Of a stretch of DNA of 64,000 nt, positions 1-9,540 are shown one piece after another. The stretch covers positions 1,116,001 to 1,180,000 of the forward strand of contig NZ_JARFIK010000002.1 in the NCBI RefSeq assembly GCF_029076695.1, in the 5' to 3' direction. Source of the DNA: Adlercreutzia equolifaciens (GTDB lineage Bacteria > Actinomycetota > Coriobacteriia > Coriobacteriales > Eggerthellaceae). The first letter of the stretch is position 1; every line of letters begins with the position of its first letter. The notes beneath the pieces are model-generated. The model saw only the letters and a list, made by a program, of their open reading frames with translations. It was not told the origin of the DNA and did no database searches. The translations under genes and the position numbers were made by a program.

Positions 1-3000
1 CAGAGGCCTCCAAGTCACGCGCGTCCTTCAGCGCATGAGCAGGCAGCGTTTCGATGGTGAAATGCGCACCCAAGTTGATAACGTATTTCGTATCGTTGGC
101 AAGGTTCACGCGGTAGCCCGAGCCCTCATAATCATAGTAGGCCTTGCGGTTCGGTACCGCAGAGCTCGACCACACGGGCGCATCGGTACCGGTCTGCGAC
201 TTCGTACGAATGCCGGAACGGTAACCGAGCAGCGGGCTCGAGTAACCGTTGGAGGTAAGGTAGCTTCCCTCCGGATCGGCAGCGCGTTCGCTGTCGCCGC
301 GCATATCGGAGAAGGCCTTTACGATGGGGGTGCCATCGGCCGGATAGGGTGAACCGTTGAGCACGCCCAGAGAGTCAACCGCCGTATTCCATTTCGGATT
401 CGCGTAGTTCGTGGAGAACACACCGCCAAGCCACATGGTGTCCTTATTGGTGACGGTACCGTAAATATCAAGGTAGGCGCCATCCTCAAGCGTGAGACCG
501 CTCCCGAAACTCGTGAGGCACTGTTCCACCCCGCGTAGATAGTAATTCGACTTCCACAGCATGCACTCCGCCAGCGTCACGACAATGCGGCCATCGTCGA
601 GCAGAGAAATACCATAGTTGGCCGGATAGCTCTTGTAGAATGCGGTCATTTGATCAAGCAGCGGAACCGAGCTGTTCTCATCGTAGGCGCTCGTGAGACG
701 GAAGGTTGCCTTATCTTCCTCGGTGTAGACGTCCTCCCCCGTGGCCGTTGCAATAAGCGTGCGGAACGCAAGGCCAGGAATGGTGAGTTTGCTCGAAGTC
801 TGCACGTTCGAGGTATTGTTAGCGTTGTAGTACTCCAAAATCAGATCGCTCGGCACACCGCCGCGACGCACCTGACCCTTTGTGGCCACCGCTCCGGGGC
901 AAGAGGCCGTATGATTGTGGTTGGCCGTGCACGTATCGGACACATAGACCGTCGATTCCGTGGTCTGCCACAACGCCGGAGACAGGGCAATAGCCGTAGC
1001 CTCATAGTCGGCCTGCGTGCCCGACATGTAATCGATCTTAGTAGTATGAGCCACCGCGCCCTTGCAGGAAGCGGTGTGAATGTGGTCTTGCATGCACATG
1101 CAGGCACTGGAGTGCACATGGCCCTGGGTGGCATCGTCGCACTCGGGCACGTAGACAGTGTCTGACTCGTCCACCGACTCCACGGCCTTGCCCGTGCCCT
1201 GGCTTTCCTTCAACACCACGCCTGCCTTAATGACGGCATCACCAATGTCGAAGGAAGAATCGTTGGCTACCGTGATACGCCAGCCGCTGCCTGGGTCGCC
1301 GATGTAGCCCTCGAAGAGTTTGTCGGTGCCAGCGTCGTCCTTCTCCACCACGCGCGCCATGGAGGCGGTTGCGGGCTTTTGCTGCTTGTTGGACACCTGC
1401 TCGACGTACTCGAAGTTACCGTTGCGACGGATACCACGATTCGTGCCATCGGAGTAGTAGATGTTGTTAGCGTTGTCGCGACGCAATGTGAGCACATTGG
1501 TCACTTCTTTCGTACGCTGCTCTTCAGCAGATACCTTGTAGGTGAACCAGCCGTCCGACGACACATAACCCGTATGCTCGCCATCGGTATACTCATCGTA
1601 CGTGGTGCCGGAAACCGTAACGGAGCCGCCCGTCTTGGTAAAGGAAGAGGGGCCGGGCTTGGTAGCCGTCTTTCCCTCAGAGTCTGTATAGGTGAACTGA
1701 CCGTCCTCGGCGATATATCCCTGGTTACCCGATCGGTCGATTACCAGAGCGTGGCCGGCGCCATCGGTCTTCTGACGCTCGGTAATGGCAATGCGCTCGG
1801 TAGTGGCACTCTCGCCCTCACCCGTGGTGATAACGAAATCGGTGCCGTCCACAATACCCTCGCGACCAGCTTCATCCGTGTAGATGAGCTTGTTGTTCGC
1901 ATCCATACGATTCGAAGCCGTGAGTTTCGAGCCGTCGGCATACAAGTCCGTGGCAGGCTCGAAAAGGAAGTCCTTCGTGGCTGTCTGATCCACGTTCACC
2001 GAATAGGTAAACGTGGTGCCGGACAACGTTCCACGATGGCCTTCGCTGTCAAGATACTGCTTGGTCGCCCCCGTGACGGATTCCGCCTCGCGCAAGTCGA
2101 ACGATTTAACCTGCTGCTCCTCATTCTGGTCAAGATAGATGAAGTTTTTGCCGTCATAGATACCCTGCGTGCCCTCGGAGTCGGTATAGCAGAGCTTGTG
2201 CGTGGCAGCATCGAAGGGCACGGTCCGAGTAACGGAGCTGGTAGAGCCGTAGTAGAAGATACCATCCTTGATGATGCCCTTGTTAGTGCCGTCGGTGTAG
2301 TAGATATTTCCGTCGTTGTCACGCTCGTATTCAAGGTTGCCCACAAAGGCGTTCGGATCACCAGGCGTCTGGCTCTCGCGCATGCCGGTGGTGGTCACCT
2401 GAAGGCGATACGGAGCCTTGCGCGTGGTGAACGAGGCCGTGGCACGCGCCGAAACGTTACGGCCGGAGAACGACGCCGCCAGGTCCTCATAGGCGGTCGT
2501 GAAGGTACCGGTCATCTCCATCGTATCGAGCTCTTCGGGCGTACCCTGCACTTCCACGTACATCTTCGAGCCCGTTTTGATGTCCTCTTTGCCGTTCACA
2601 CGGTTGAATTTGATGGTCATCGAAACGAAATAACCGGCATTGAGCCAGTCTTTCGGCGTAATAACCACACCGTCCTTCTTCCAGGACTTCATGTCTTCCT
2701 CGGATTGATCCGCGATAACCTTGCCCTTGGAATCAACATAGAGACCCGTAACCGGATCCTTCTCCCAAATGCGCTCACCGTTGACGATGTAGGCCTGGTT
2801 GGCCTCAAGCAGATTGGCAAGGGCGTTGGGATTATTGTTGTCGTCGTTCGTGTAGACGGTCTGCCTCGTTTCCAAAGCCTCTGCAACACCCGGAGCGACA
2901 GCAGCGCGGTAATTAATAGTGATACTTGAGATATCGGCATTGTCGAGCAAATCCTGGCTGATGCCAATGCGGGACGTGGTGAATCCCTCAGCCTTATCAG

Positions 3001-6000
3001 CACCGTAGGCATTGCCCACCGTGAAACTTGCGGGCTCCATCACCGATATGGAAGAGTTGTCCAATTGGAAACGCCAGCCAGCGCCAGAGCGCGAGAGAAT
3101 GGGCTGACGATCGGGATCGACAGAAGCATTACCGATAGCGCACGTCTCATCATAAAGGTTCGCCGCCATGGCAATGGCGGTACCCGTTACCTTCGGCGTG
3201 GGGGCCTGGGCGGTCTCGAAAGAGGCCTCGGAACGATCGGAGCTTTCCGTGGAAGCTGCATAAGAGCTGGCAGCGAAGTTCCACGTGCGCTTGCCATAGT
3301 TCACCCAAGCGGCATTGGTGTACGAGGCGTTCGGAATAGTCATCTCGCCCGTGACACGCACTGTAATGGGAAGGCTCTGGTTCTCGTTGATGGGCGTAGC
3401 CATGGTCATGCGCACATTGCCCGTGAAGTTGTAGATAGTCTGATCGTCGGAAAGCTTGTGCATGGAAATGCCGGGCAGCGGGCTCATCTGACGATCGATC
3501 ATGCGCTGGGCAATGGTGCGTGCGTCGGTTTTCGATTCACCCAACTTATATATATGCTTGTAGCCAGTGACATTGCCATTGGCATCCTTTACTTCCTCGG
3601 AGCGATCGTACTCCGGACGACCGAGGTTGATCCAGTAGACGTCATCCTCATCATCGCCCTCGGCAGGCGTGGTGATTTCGAACTGAACCGTGGCGCTATC
3701 AGGATAGTACCTTTTAGTGGTATCAAGATCGTCCTTGAAATCGTTGGTTTCGAGGTCGAACCATTCATCGAGGAACTTCTCTTTATCCTCGCGAATAGGC
3801 TCATCATCCTCGATGATGAATTCAAGGTTGTGCAGACGGAAGTAGTTCGGGAGCGTGTCCACAATCAAAGGACCGGCGGTCAGCGACGAGGAATTCTCGC
3901 CATAGAGCGGCATGTTGCCCTCGGTGGCAAAGTCGCTGATTTCGTAGCTCACCGGCTGACCCAAATAGCTGAAGCGAGAGCTAACCACCTTCGTGGGCTC
4001 AGTACGCTTGATGACCGTGGTGGTGGGACGGTTGTTGGCTCCCATCTGGTACTGGTACTTCTCCTCAGCCATCTTCTCAGCCGTCATGGAAGCCTGGGGC
4101 AACCCGAACGGGTAGCTGAACTTCGCCACAGAGTCAGACCAGGAATAGTCGCGGCCCACACCAAGCTTGCCGAAGTAAATGGTAGTCAGCGGGTCAAGGT
4201 CAACATAGTAACCGTTGCCTTTGAAGCCCACCGTCTCATTAATGTTCGTGGTATAGGGAATGGCAATGAGGAAGCTGTACTCACCCGAGCCGCTTTCCTC
4301 AAGAACATTGTTTTCCGGATACAGGTGTCCGCCGCTCTCCGTCGGAACGGTGAAGTTCACACGACCGGACTGGTTGTTCGTCTGGTAGGGAATGGACGCC
4401 GTGTTGACAATGGCGTTGCCGTTATCATCGAAGGTAGACTCGATCCTAACAGCACGGGACTCATCGGTGTCCTCGTATTTCACGACGCGCTTGACCTTTG
4501 AGGACTGGGACGTCGATCCGCTCTCGGTCCCGGAACCTTCTTCACCCTCGGAAGAGCTACCCTCGGAGGAGTCGCTCCCTGAAGAGTCGCCGGCGCTTCC
4601 CGAGGAGCTACCCTCCGTTTCGCCGATGTTGGTCGCCTCGATGTAGCGATGGCGCTTGCTCGCGCGCTCCATAATGGAGTCGATGTTCGAAAACTGGCGA
4701 ATGTCGAGATCCTCGTAGTCCTCCATCTGCCAATTGGTCGTATCGTAGATGAGTACGCCGCCCTGATTCGGCACGCCGACGTATTGCACCTGGGCTGCCG
4801 AAGAGCCACCGGATATGGTTTCGTCTTCGCCCTCAACCCACTGGGCATAGAGTATATCGTCCTCAGAGGTAAGCACGTAGTTCGCACCGGCGGCATAAGA
4901 CGTGCCCGAACCGTCGGGCTTTGTGTTCCAGCCCGTAAATTTCATGTCCTGGCGATGGAATGTGGAAGAGGGAACCGTAATGGTCTGGCCAAGCTGACCC
5001 AAAAGCTGAGCCATGGCGCCCGTGCCGCCATTAGCATCGAAGGTGAGATAGTCGGCAAAGGGAATGGCCGGGTTGTCTTCCCCTTCTTTCTTATAGAGTG
5101 GGTTCGTGTAGATGGTGCCATCAGAGTACATGTACTGCATGAGGTCTTGCTTGGTGATGCCCTGAGCGTTGTTCTCCTCGGTGTTGTGCGCCGTGAAGAA
5201 GTACTCCAGGTAATCAATCTCCGCCGAACCAGACGAGGTGTTCTTCGTGGTCACCTTGTAGACCATATAGTTGTAGCGATCGAACAGCACGTTGTTCGTC
5301 TTGTAGCGCGGGTTGTCCTCGGTGCCAAAGTTGATCTCGGTGATGGGCTCATAGGACGTTTCCCACGTAAGGTTTGTCTTCAGCAACGTGATCTTGCGTA
5401 CCGAGTTGTTGTAACCCTGGCCAATAGTGGCCGTAAGCGTAGCTCCGCGACCGCCAAGGGGATAATAGTACAGCTCGGTGTTGCCCTGGCTGTTGGAGTA
5501 GACATGGGCTGTACCACCATAGGTAATAGAACCGCCGGCGTTCTCGGGGATGTTGCCCAGCAATCTCACGGTGCAGTTCGGAGCATAGGCATTTTGTCCC
5601 GATACACCCATGTTCATGGAATAGCCAGTGGGATTCGAGCTCAGCTGGCTTCCGTGCCACTCGAACATAAGCTGGCCAGTGAGGCCGGCTCGCAAGTCGA
5701 GGCCTTCCAGAGCCTGCTTTACCTGATCGTCTTTCGTCTCCTCAATAAGGTCAGCAAGAATCTGCTCGCGATTAGCCTCCTGGCCAGGCGTCAGATACTT
5801 GTCCAACAGAATCATTTTCTCGCCATTCGTATCGGGCACAATAAGATAGATAGACCAGTTGTTCAAAATAGACTGCGTATTGTTGCCGAAATTAATAGCG
5901 AACAGAGGAAAGTCATCGGCCTTGGCAGGCTCACCAGCATGGTCGCCTGTAGCGACAAACGTACCACCGGACCAGGAACCGTCGGCCTGCTTGGTACCAC

Positions 6001-8944
6001 GCCAATCGGTATAGCTGTAGGTGGAATCCATACCACCGGAAGCATTCTTATATAAGTAAGGGACGTTCAAGTACAAGCGCGTGCCCATCTCATAATAGCC
6101 CTGAGCCTGTTTCTGCTCGTTATAATCAACGAGTTTCGCACTATTGCGCTTGTTCTCGTCGGTGCTTGCGCAATCTTCGTTGACCAGATCGCCCACTTTG
6201 TGGTCGCCACTATCTTCAGTATAGGTAGTGGGCTTGAAACCCTCGGCCTCGGCGGCAGCCACTGCCTCGGCGGCCGTCGTGTACTTCTTCGGATCTTTCG
6301 ACGTGGGATTGTCAATGGCTGAACCAGAGCACGTGTAGACCCACTCCCAGTCGGTACTCTCGTCGCAGACCATAGTGCCAAAGAAGTCCGTAGGATAGCG
6401 CGACCATCCGCCCATGTAGCCGGAATTGCCGTTGAAGATGACCTGCATGGACACCGTGGGGGTATCCTTGTCGTTCACCAAGTAAGTGTTACCGCCAAGC
6501 GAGGTGGACACACCGCCGGCAACCAGGTTCGGATTGAAGTAGGTTTCGGTAAGCAGGCCGCCAATAGGGCTGGCCGGTGCCATGCCCGCCAACGTGTTAG
6601 AAACACCAAGAGCGCGCGCGTTCAATGAGAACAAGCACAGCGACACCTCAACAGGATCGAGCGAGCCGTAGGCCTCGGTCGGAGTGTTAAGAAGATCTTC
6701 CATCTTCTCGATGCCCACCATCTCAAGCGTGGTGGAGGAGTAGGAGTCCACCGCCTCCTGAATAGGCTCGAAGTTTGCGGGCTCGGACTCTTCCTCCGGT
6801 TCCTCTTCGGCTTCATTCTCATCGGACTCGGCATCGTTGGAGTCATTGTCCGCCGGCTGTTCGGCTGGCTCCTCCGCATCGGTAGGCTCATCGGTGTTGG
6901 CCGGCTCATCGCTTGCGGGTTCGTCAGTCGGCTCGGGCTCGGGTTCCGGCTCTACCGGAATCGGGAACGTGACGCTCTGGATGCCAAGATCACTTATATA
7001 GGTTGCATCTTCATCAGAGATCGCTTCGTTGATGGACTTAGCTTTCTCCGTTTTCTCTTCCTGCACCATCTTGCCCGACACGTAGGCCCACAGCATTACC
7101 GAAGGGGTCTCAGGCGCAAAGCTCTCGTCTTCCTCCGATGCTGTCAGCTTGTCCACGCTGTACGGTATCGCAACATAGAAAACGCGCTTGCCCGTGGTCT
7201 TGCCTGTCAGAGCATCGGCCTCAAGCAGGCTACCCTCTTTCACATCAAACGATATTTCGGCAATGCCCTCACCGGCCTCATTCGCCGTTGCAAGCGTGCA
7301 ACCAGCGGCTTCGAGAGCAGCAGTGTCAAAAGGATCAATCTTAGCGCGCTCTTTGGACGTCAGATCGGTGGCATCGAAGGCAACAACCCGAGAGGTATCA
7401 AGCGCTCCTACACCCTCGGCAGTATCAGGCTCATCGGCCACACGAAGGGCATAGCCCTTCTCTTCCAACGATCCCTTGGCTGCCTGAACCGTGATGAGAT
7501 AGGGGACATAGGCAACCTCCTCCTGCACAACAGGATCGGACGCCTTTTTGATGGTGGTATTGATACCCAGCTGCGGTTCGGCGTTGACCAACGTGACCGT
7601 AGCCGCTGCCGAATCAACGTAGTTGTAGTAAACCGAATCGGCCTTGCGAGAACCGTCCTCGTTGCGATCGGCCGTATAGGAGCACACGGCAAAGCCCGTG
7701 TTCACCGGGAACGTCAGAGAGGCAGGGGCGTCTTCAGTCACCCATGCCGTCACCACGGGCATCTGGGTACCTGCGGGCATCTGCCCGCGCGTTTCCTTAA
7801 CGGTAATACCGTTCTCGTCCTGCACGCCCTCGTAACGCAACACGATAGTGCCAGAAAGGCCAGCTGCCAGCTGCTCCGCAGTGCGTTTTTGATACTTATC
7901 ACCATGCTTGGTGTACACCGACCAACCCTCGGGAAGCACAGACACGGCCAGCACCGCGCGCATGTCGTCCGCTGCTGCACCGCGGGCCTTCCATTCCTCC
8001 TCAGAGAGCGTGGTCTTGTAGGTGCCATCCGCCTGCTTGTAGGCAAATGGCGCCTCAAACGTCAGAGCCACCGCATCGGTGCTCTCCAAGCCTCCAAGAT
8101 GACCGCCGTCGAAGTTCACCTTCGTATTGCCAAGCGAAGGAGCGAGGACAAGGCTCGAGCTGCCGATGTGGTAAGCACCGTCGGAAGCATGTAGAGCATT
8201 GGCGATCGCGAGAGAGAACGAGAAGCGATCAGCGAATGCGGCCTTTAACTCATCTTCGGACGCAACGGCAGTATTCAGAATGCCGTCGGCTTTCTTGGCC
8301 TGAATATCGTCGGAGATGAAAGGCATGACCTTTTCGGCGTCGACGAGCTCCTCGGGCATCAACGCCTCGATCTCCTCATCGGTGGGAGCCGAGTCGTCCT
8401 TGGCATCGTCGCCGGAGGAATCTCCGTCCTCAGACGCCCCCTCAGGCTTGTCATTCGACGCCTGATTGAGATCGCCGTTCTCTACATCGTCGAGGATCTC
8501 GTCGCCAGCACCGGAGGCCATAGGCGTGGCATCATCGCCGATGATCATGGAGCGCGCCTCTTCGATGGAGTAGCTGTTCCAACTGGTCAGAGAAACCAAA
8601 ACGGCCAGCACCACAGCAATGGCCTTGCCCATGGGGTTCAGCTGACGCGGAGCGTTATGGCTGATCACACCGCCTTCGACACCTCCCACCGGAAGCTGGT
8701 CGACCGGGGTGTTGCCACCCGGGACGTTGCTGGCGCCGCTCTGGGACGCCTTGCCCGTGTCTGCCGTCTGGGCCCGATGCAGGTTCTGCTCGAAAGGAGC
8801 TTTGACCTGGGAATCGTTGGTCTTACCCATGGAAGACACCCCCTCTCCTTCGCCGACATGGGTGCAGCCCGCCGGCTCCGCTTTCGCGTCGCTATGCGCT
8901 CGAGTGTCGAATCGCTCGTTGCTATCGAATCGTTCGTTGCTCAT
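1..8944 (-). CDS. Giant secreted adhesin-like surface protein (3' end outside the window)
   Basis: The minus-strand frame is open from the window edge to 8944, about 2,980 codons without a stop. The first about 104 residues are polar, followed by one hydrophobic segment near residues 105-122 (KAIAVVLAVLVSL), so it is probably exported or membrane-anchored. An acidic Pro/Glu-rich linker lies near residues 661-720 and a Ser/Gly/Glu linker near 1435-1485. An InlB-type B-repeat (Listeria-Bacteroides repeat) lies near 1290-1369, with LTFDANGGTGAM, FTGWNTKPDGSGTSY and ILYAQW. Degenerate YTDG-type repeats cover about 2205-2518, and paired His/Cys motifs lie near 2598-2681. I chose the ATG at 8944 because the next 12 codons encode SNERFD twice with only synonymous differences, which suggests translation. 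ATGs at 8830 and 9076 are alternatives. No catalytic domain was recognised. The role is inferred as a cell-surface adhesin or matrix protein. Sorting signals would lie beyond position 1. Confidence 0.85.
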   Translation of the reverse strand, partial: MSNERFDSNERFDTRAHSDAKAEPAGCTHVGEGEGVSSMGKTNDSQVKAPFEQNLHRAQTADTGKASQSGASNVPGGNTPVDQLPVGGVEGGVISHNAPRQLNPMGKAIAVVLAVLVSLTSWNSYSIEEARSMIIGDDATPMASGAGDEILDDVENGDLNQASNDKPEGASEDGDSSGDDAKDDSAPTDEEIEALMPEELVDAEKVMPFISDDIQAKKADGILNTAVASEDELKAAFADRFSFSLAIANALHASDGAYHIGSSSLVLAPSLGNTKVNFDGGHLGGLESTDAVALTFEAPFAYKQADGTYKTTLSEEEWKARGAAADDMRAVLAVSVLPEGWSVYTKHGDKYQKRTAEQLAAGLSGTIVLRYEGVQDENGITVKETRGQMPAGTQMPVVTAWVTEDAPASLTFPVNTGFAVCSYTADRNEDGSRKADSVYYNYVDSAAATVTLVNAEPQLGINTTIKKASDPVVQEEVAYVPYLITVQAAKGSLEEKGYALRVADEPDTAEGVGALDTSRVVAFDATDLTSKERAKIDPFDTAALEAAGCTLATANEAGEGIAEISFDVKEGSLLEADALTGKTTGKRVFYVAIPYSVDKLTASEEDESFAPETPSVMLWAYVSGKMVQEEKTEKAKSINEAISDEDATYISDLGIQSVTFPIPVEPEPEPEPTDEPASDEPANTDEPTDAEEPAEQPADNDSNDAESDENEAEEEPEEESEPANFEPIQEAVDSYSSTTLEMVGIEKMEDLLNTPTEAYGSLDPVEVSLCLFSLNARALGVSNTLAGMAPASPIGGLLTETYFNPNLVAGGVSTSLGGNTYLVNDKDTPTVSMQVIFNGNSGYMGGWSRYPTDFFGTMVCDESTDWEWVYTCSGSAIDNPTSKDPKKYTTAAEAVAAAEAEGFKPTTYTEDSGDHKVGDLVNEDCASTDENKRNSAKLVDYNEQKQAQGYYEMGTRLYLNVPYLYKNASGGMDSTYSYTDWRGTKQADGSWSGGTFVATGDHAGEPAKADDFPLFAINFGNNTQSILNNWSIYLIVPDTNGEKMILLDKYLTPGQEANREQILADLIEETKDDQVKQALEGLDLRAGLTGQLMFEWHGSQLSSNPTGYSMNMGVSGQNAYAPNCTVRLLGNIPENAGGSITYGGTAHVYSNSQGNTELYYYPLGGRGATLTATIGQGYNNSVRKITLLKTNLTWETSYEPITEINFGTEDNPRYKTNNVLFDRYNYMVYKVTTKNTSSGSAEIDYLEYFFTAHNTEENNAQGITKQDLMQYMYSDGTIYTNPLYKKEGEDNPAIPFADYLTFDANGGTGAMAQLLGQLGQTITVPSSTFHRQDMKFTGWNTKPDGSGTSYAAGANYVLTSEDDILYAQWVEGEDETISGGSSAAQVQYVGVPNQGGVLIYDTTNWQMEDYEDLDIRQFSNIDSIMERASKRHRYIEATNIGETEGSSSGSAGDSSGSDSSEGSSSEGEEGSGTESGSTSQSSKVKRVVKYEDTDESRAVRIESTFDDNGNAIVNTASIPYQTNNQSGRVNFTVPTESGGHLYPENNVLEESGSGEYSFLIAIPYTTNINETVGFKGNGYYVDLDPLTTIYFGKLGVGRDYSWSDSVAKFSYPFGLPQASMTAEKMAEEKYQYQMGANNRPTTTVIKRTEPTKVVSSRFSYLGQPVSYEISDFATEGNMPLYGENSSSLTAGPLIVDTLPNYFRLHNLEFIIEDDEPIREDKEKFLDEWFDLETNDFKDDLDTTKRYYPDSATVQFEITTPAEGDDEDDVYWINLGRPEYDRSEEVKDANGNVTGYKHIYKLGESKTDARTIAQRMIDRQMSPLPGISMHKLSDDQTIYNFTGNVRMTMATPINENQSLPITVRVTGEMTIPNASYTNAAWVNYGKRTWNFAASSYAASTESSDRSEASFETAQAPTPKVTGTAIAMAANLYDETCAIGNASVDPDRQPILSRSGAGWRFQLDNSSISVMEPASFTVGNAYGADKAEGFTTSRIGISQDLLDNADISSITINYRAAVAPGVAEALETRQTVYTNDDNNNPNALANLLEANQAYIVNGERIWEKDPVTGLYVDSKGKVIADQSEEDMKSWKKDGVVITPKDWLNAGYFVSMTIKFNRVNGKEDIKTGSKMYVEVQGTPEELDTMEMTGTFTTAYEDLAASFSGRNVSARATASFTTRKAPYRLQVTTTGMRESQTPGDPNAFVGNLEYERDNDGNIYYTDGTNKGIIKDGIFYYGSTSSVTRTVPFDAATHKLCYTDSEGTQGIYDGKNFIYLDQNEEQQVKSFDLREAESVTGATKQYLDSEGHRGTLSGTTFTYSVNVDQTATKDFLFEPATDLYADGSKLTASNRMDANNKLIYTDEAGREGIVDGTDFVITTGEGESATTERIAITERQKTDGAGHALVIDRSGNQGYIAEDGQFTYTDSEGKTATKPGPSSFTKTGGSVTVSGTTYDEYTDGEHTGYVSSDGWFTYKVSAEEQRTKEVTNVLTLRRDNANNIYYSDGTNRGIRRNGNFEYVEQVSNKQQKPATASMARVVEKDDAGTDKLFEGYIGDPGSGWRITVANDSSFDIGDAVIKAGVVLKESQGTGKAVESVDESDTVYVPECDDATQGHVHSSACMCMQDHIHTASCKGAVAHTTKIDYMSGTQADYEATAIALSPALWQTTESTVYVSDTCTANHNHTASCPGAVATKGQVRRGGVPSDLILEYYNANNTSNVQTSSKLTIPGLAFRTLIATATGEDVYTEEDKATFRLTSAYDENSSVPLLDQMTAFYKSYPANYGISLLDDGRIVVTLAECMLWKSNYYLRGVEQCLTSFGSGLTLEDGAYLDIYGTVTNKDTMWLGGVFSTNYANPKWNTAVDSLGVLNGSPYPADGTPIVKAFSDMRGDSERAADPEGSYLTSNGYSSPLLGYRSGIRTKSQTGTDAPVWSSSAVPNRKAYYDYEGSGYRVNLANDTKYVINLGAHFTIETLPAHALKDARDLEAS
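1390..2335 (-). repeat. Degenerate intragenic YTDG repeats of the giant surface protein
   Basis: The encoded protein repeats the pattern aromatic-(T/S)-D-x2-G/N-x-(K/Q/E/R)-G-x3-(D/N)-G-x-F-x-(Y/I) about every 35-50 residues. Examples are IYYTDGTNKGIIKDGIFYYG, CYTDSEGTQGIYDGKNFIY, IYTDEAGREGIVDGTDFVI, EYTDGEHTGYVSSDGWFTY and IYYSDGTNRGIRRNGNFEY. They resemble short beta-hairpin stalk repeats in spirit. I do not recognise a named family. The DNA copies have diverged strongly, so the repeat is visible only at protein level. Confidence 0.7.
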
Positions 8945-9294
8945 GAAAAACTCGTTCTCTCCTTCGGTTCGGCGGGCTGGCCATGGCCTGACCCGCTTTC
9001 CCGCTCCAAGCCATTTTCTTGGTCTGAAATGGCCTTTTGTTGACACTTCGTTGGTTGCCGATTGCCCTTTGGGCATAGTTCTGCCAAAGAGCGTTTTTTG
9101 TTCATGGATAATTATCTACGAAATGGCAACAAAGTAAAGTCGACGCGGTTTCAATTATGTGCCTCTAACTGGGCTTTTCCTGTTGACTTTGCGTTACATT
9201 GAGACGAATTTAGTCCATTTTTCTCCATAATTCGGTGGAAAAGAAATCTTCTCGATCTCCCAATAATTTTCAAAACTTAAAATTTTCCAAGTTA

Positions 9295-9470
9295 TATAAT
9301 GATTATATCACTTTATCTATTAAACATTTAGTGACGTTGTGTCATAGACTCAACATTAAAAAACGCCACTTGACGTGGCGTTATTATAAAGTTCGTTTAA
9401 TCTCATAATCATAAAATGATTTTATGAGTTCTAATTTGAAAAATCATTAATGATTTATAACATTATATGT
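9295..9470. promoter_or_regulatory. Cluster of AT-rich palindromes downstream of parA/RHH (candidate centromere or operator)
   Basis: There are four sites. TATAAT-G-ATTATA is at 9295-9307. CATAAAAT-G-ATTTTATG is at 9410-9426. The perfect palindrome AAATCATTAATGATTT is at 9441-9456. TATAACATTATATGTT starts at 9456, and its 16 bases recur on the opposite strand in the palindrome upstream of parA (11237-11255). ParA systems with a ribbon-helix-helix partner often bind AT-rich repeats next to their genes. That role is inferred here. Confidence 0.45.
9357..9382 (-). terminator. Rho-independent terminator of the parA/RHH cassette
   Basis: The perfect 8-bp stem AACGCCAC/GTGGCGTT has a 5-nt loop and is followed on the minus strand by six T. 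It lies about 160 bp downstream of the stop codon at 9541, in the direction of transcription. Confidence 0.8.
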
Positions 9471-9540
9471 TTATCTGTTTATCTTATTAAATGTGTACGA
9501 AATAATACATTTTGGTAACGAACGAAAAAATTCACAAAAT

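Larger units (their letters stand above)
8945..9540. other. AT-rich gap between the surface-protein gene and the parA cassette
   Basis: I see no supported gene here. From about 9060 the base composition drops sharply compared with the GC-rich neighbours. The gap holds a rho-independent terminator (9357-9382), several short AT-rich palindromes (9295-9470) and presumably the promoter of the giant surface protein. A clear -35/-10 pair for that gene could not be fixed by eye. Confidence 0.6.

Noticed and set aside
1379-6055. Three long plus-strand open frames (516, 478 and 468 codons) antisense to the surface-protein gene
   Set aside because: They lie opposite the minus-strand giant frame in the register where codon bias keeps the reverse strand open. 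They have no family signature, no good ribosome-binding sites and Arg/Val/Gly-rich nonsense-like sequence.
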